DNA from: Deinococcus sp. YIM 77859
GTDB lineage: Bacteria > Deinococcota > Deinococci > Deinococcales > Deinococcaceae
Length of the DNA: 64,000 nt
Assembly: GCF_000745175.1 (NCBI RefSeq)
Contig: NZ_JQNI01000004.1
Coordinates: 155,001-219,000, forward strand
Direction: 5' to 3'
The position numbers and the translations under genes are program-made. Positions within the stretch are counted from its first letter, which is position 1; each line of letters begins with the position of its first letter. The notes beneath the pieces are model-generated. The model was not told the DNA's origin and ran no database searches. It saw only the letters and a program-made list of their open reading frames with translations. Positions 61,254 to 64,000 of this stretch are shown piece by piece.

Positions 61254-62423
61254 TTGCCCGTCACCGATCTGCGCTTCGAGCGCATTGCCCAGATGGTCAG
61301 CGACCGAACTGCTGAGCTGCTGGCAGCCACGACGCTGGTGGTGAGCCCCGAGGGCCGGGTGGTGGCGTCGAGTCGGCACGAGTGGTGCGGCCTGCCGCTC
61401 ACGGCGTTGGAGGCTATGGCGGACGCGCTGGCGGTACCTTTTCGCTTCGGAGGGCAGGAAAGCCGGGTGCTCATCCGGCCGGAGGGGGAAGAACCGCTCT
61501 CGCCACGGCTGGCGCACGGGGTGGTTGAACTGGTGCTGGGGCAGGCGCTGATGGTGGACCGTCTGCCGGGGCAGCAGGAGCTGAAAAACACCTTTATCCA
61601 CGACCTGCTGCGCGGCCATCTCCAGGACGAGGAAACCCTGCTGCGGCAGGCGCGCATCCTGGGAATGGACCTGGGACCACCACGCGCCGTCATCCTGATC
61701 GATGCCTCCGCCTACCTGCTCGGACCAGGGCAGGACGCGGACCGCGTTCAGCAACGGGCCCAACTGGTGGTGGGCAGCGTGGTGGGCTTCTTCCGTCTGC
61801 CCAACGACAGCATCTGCGCCTATATCGGCGAAGGCGAAGTGGCGGTGCTCAAAGCGAGTGACACCCGCAATCTGAGCCTGTGGGCGGAGGACGGGGACGG
61901 AGACAGCTCCTCCTGGGCCAACCTCGCCGCCCTTAAACGAGCGGGAAACGCCCTCCTTACCCACCTGCATACTGACCTGGGCACGCCACTGACGATGGGC
62001 ATCGGGCGGTACCACCGCGGGCTGGGTGGACTGGCCCGCTCGTACCGGGACGCGCGGGCCGCCCTCTCGCTGGGAAGCCGCCTCAGCGGAGAACACCGGG
62101 TGCATACCCTCGATGCTCTGGGCATAGCGGCCTTTGTGGGTCTGGCCGATGAGCCGACCAAGCTGGGGCTGGCCCAGCACCTCCTGAGCCCCCTCGACGG
62201 CGAGCCGGAGCTGCTGGGCACGCTGGAGGCCTTTTTTGCCGAAGACTGCCGTCCACTGGCCGCCGCTCGGCGCCTAGGCCTCCACCGCAACACCCTGAAT
62301 TACCGCCTGGACAAGATCACCTCGCTGACCGGCCTCAATCCCCGTACCTTTGACCACGCGGTACAGATTCGGCTGGCGCTCCTGATCCGGCACCTGCAAG
62401 GCGAGGCCCGCCCTCCCCTGTGA
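61254..62423 (+). CDS. CdaR/PucR-type transcriptional regulator
   Basis: 389 residues. The N-terminal part (LRFERIAQMVSDRTAELLAATTLVVSPEG) resembles the sugar-diacid recognition domain. A GGDEF-like middle domain follows, and the C-terminal PucR helix-turn-helix reads CRPLAAARRLGLHRNTLNYRLDKI. A TTG start with GGAGGTGAACCC upstream is proposed. It would respond to a sugar acid or phosphosugar; its targets are probably the linked sugar genes. Confidence 0.85.
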   Translation: MPVTDLRFERIAQMVSDRTAELLAATTLVVSPEGRVVASSRHEWCGLPLTALEAMADALAVPFRFGGQESRVLIRPEGEEPLSPRLAHGVVELVLGQALMVDRLPGQQELKNTFIHDLLRGHLQDEETLLRQARILGMDLGPPRAVILIDASAYLLGPGQDADRVQQRAQLVVGSVVGFFRLPNDSICAYIGEGEVAVLKASDTRNLSLWAEDGDGDSSSWANLAALKRAGNALLTHLHTDLGTPLTMGIGRYHRGLGGLARSYRDARAALSLGSRLSGEHRVHTLDALGIAAFVGLADEPTKLGLAQHLLSPLDGEPELLGTLEAFFAEDCRPLAAARRLGLHRNTLNYRLDKITSLTGLNPRTFDHAVQIRLALLIRHLQGEARPPL

Positions 62424-62440
62424 CCTTCGGGCGGCGCCCC

Positions 62441-64000
<1,560 letters not shown>

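Overview
The window is high-GC DNA whose gene content and arrangement most resemble a Deinococcus chromosome or megaplasmid. This is an inference from familiar Deinococcus-type products (KGG-motif stress protein, multi-PAS/GAF histidine kinase, C39-TPR protein, many Liv-type and CUT1 transporters, mixed IS families) and from very short leaders with GTG/TTG starts. No rRNA, tRNA or CRISPR array was seen.

Layout. 0-11 kb: a truncated unknown gene, a recombinase-fold protein lacking its catalytic residues, a subtilisin-like lipoprotein, a KGG protein, a glycosyltransferase, an SDR, a large sensor kinase, a C39-like peptidase with TPRs and an HSL-type esterase. 10.8-20.8 kb: acyl-CoA catabolism on the minus strand (histidine phosphatase, ACAD10/11-type kinase, SDRs, two acyl-CoA dehydrogenases, hotdog thioesterase, MaoC hydratase, alpha/beta hydrolase), then a divergent quinone oxidoreductase and MerR regulator. 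20.9-26.1 kb: a MATE pump, then a minus-strand operon of substrate-binding protein, GlcD-like oxidase and phenylacetate-CoA ligase behind a PaaR-type palindrome. 26.2-31.5 kb: a glycerol regulon (SorC-type regulator, glpF, glpK, glpD) with paired TGAACA/TGTTCA operators. 31.7-44.4 kb: aromatic catabolism: VOC dioxygenase-like protein, tryptophan 2,3-dioxygenase, pcaB-pcaG-pcaH-pcaDC (fused), pobA, an IclR regulator, and a Liv-type ABC transporter whose two ATPases are fused in one chain. Two matching operators lie between the divergent pca and pob units.

44.4-52.7 kb is a zone of insertion elements: an IS4-type remnant, an apparently intact IS3/IS407-type element that splits a GH8 xylanase gene, a decayed second IS3 element, and an IS5-type element that itself carries an IS1-type element. 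A ROK regulator sits in this zone, divergent from the GH8 gene. 52.7-62.4 kb is an oligosaccharide locus: LacI regulator, sugar-binding protein, two permeases, a clan GH-A glycosidase, a GH1 beta-glycosidase, an EEP-fold protein, a beta-phosphoglucomutase-like HAD protein and a CdaR/PucR regulator. The window ends inside a secreted 5'-nucleotidase gene.

Together the genes describe a soil-type heterotroph using xylo- or gluco-oligosaccharides, glycerol, fatty or hydroxy-fatty acids and lignin-derived aromatics, with each catabolic block next to its own regulator and visible operators. No wholly new system could be proven. The most promising leads are the kinase/dehydrogenase acyl-CoA module, the family-specific operator pairs, the fused Liv ATPase, the catalytically dead recombinase, and the perfect hairpins inside both IS3 transposase genes.
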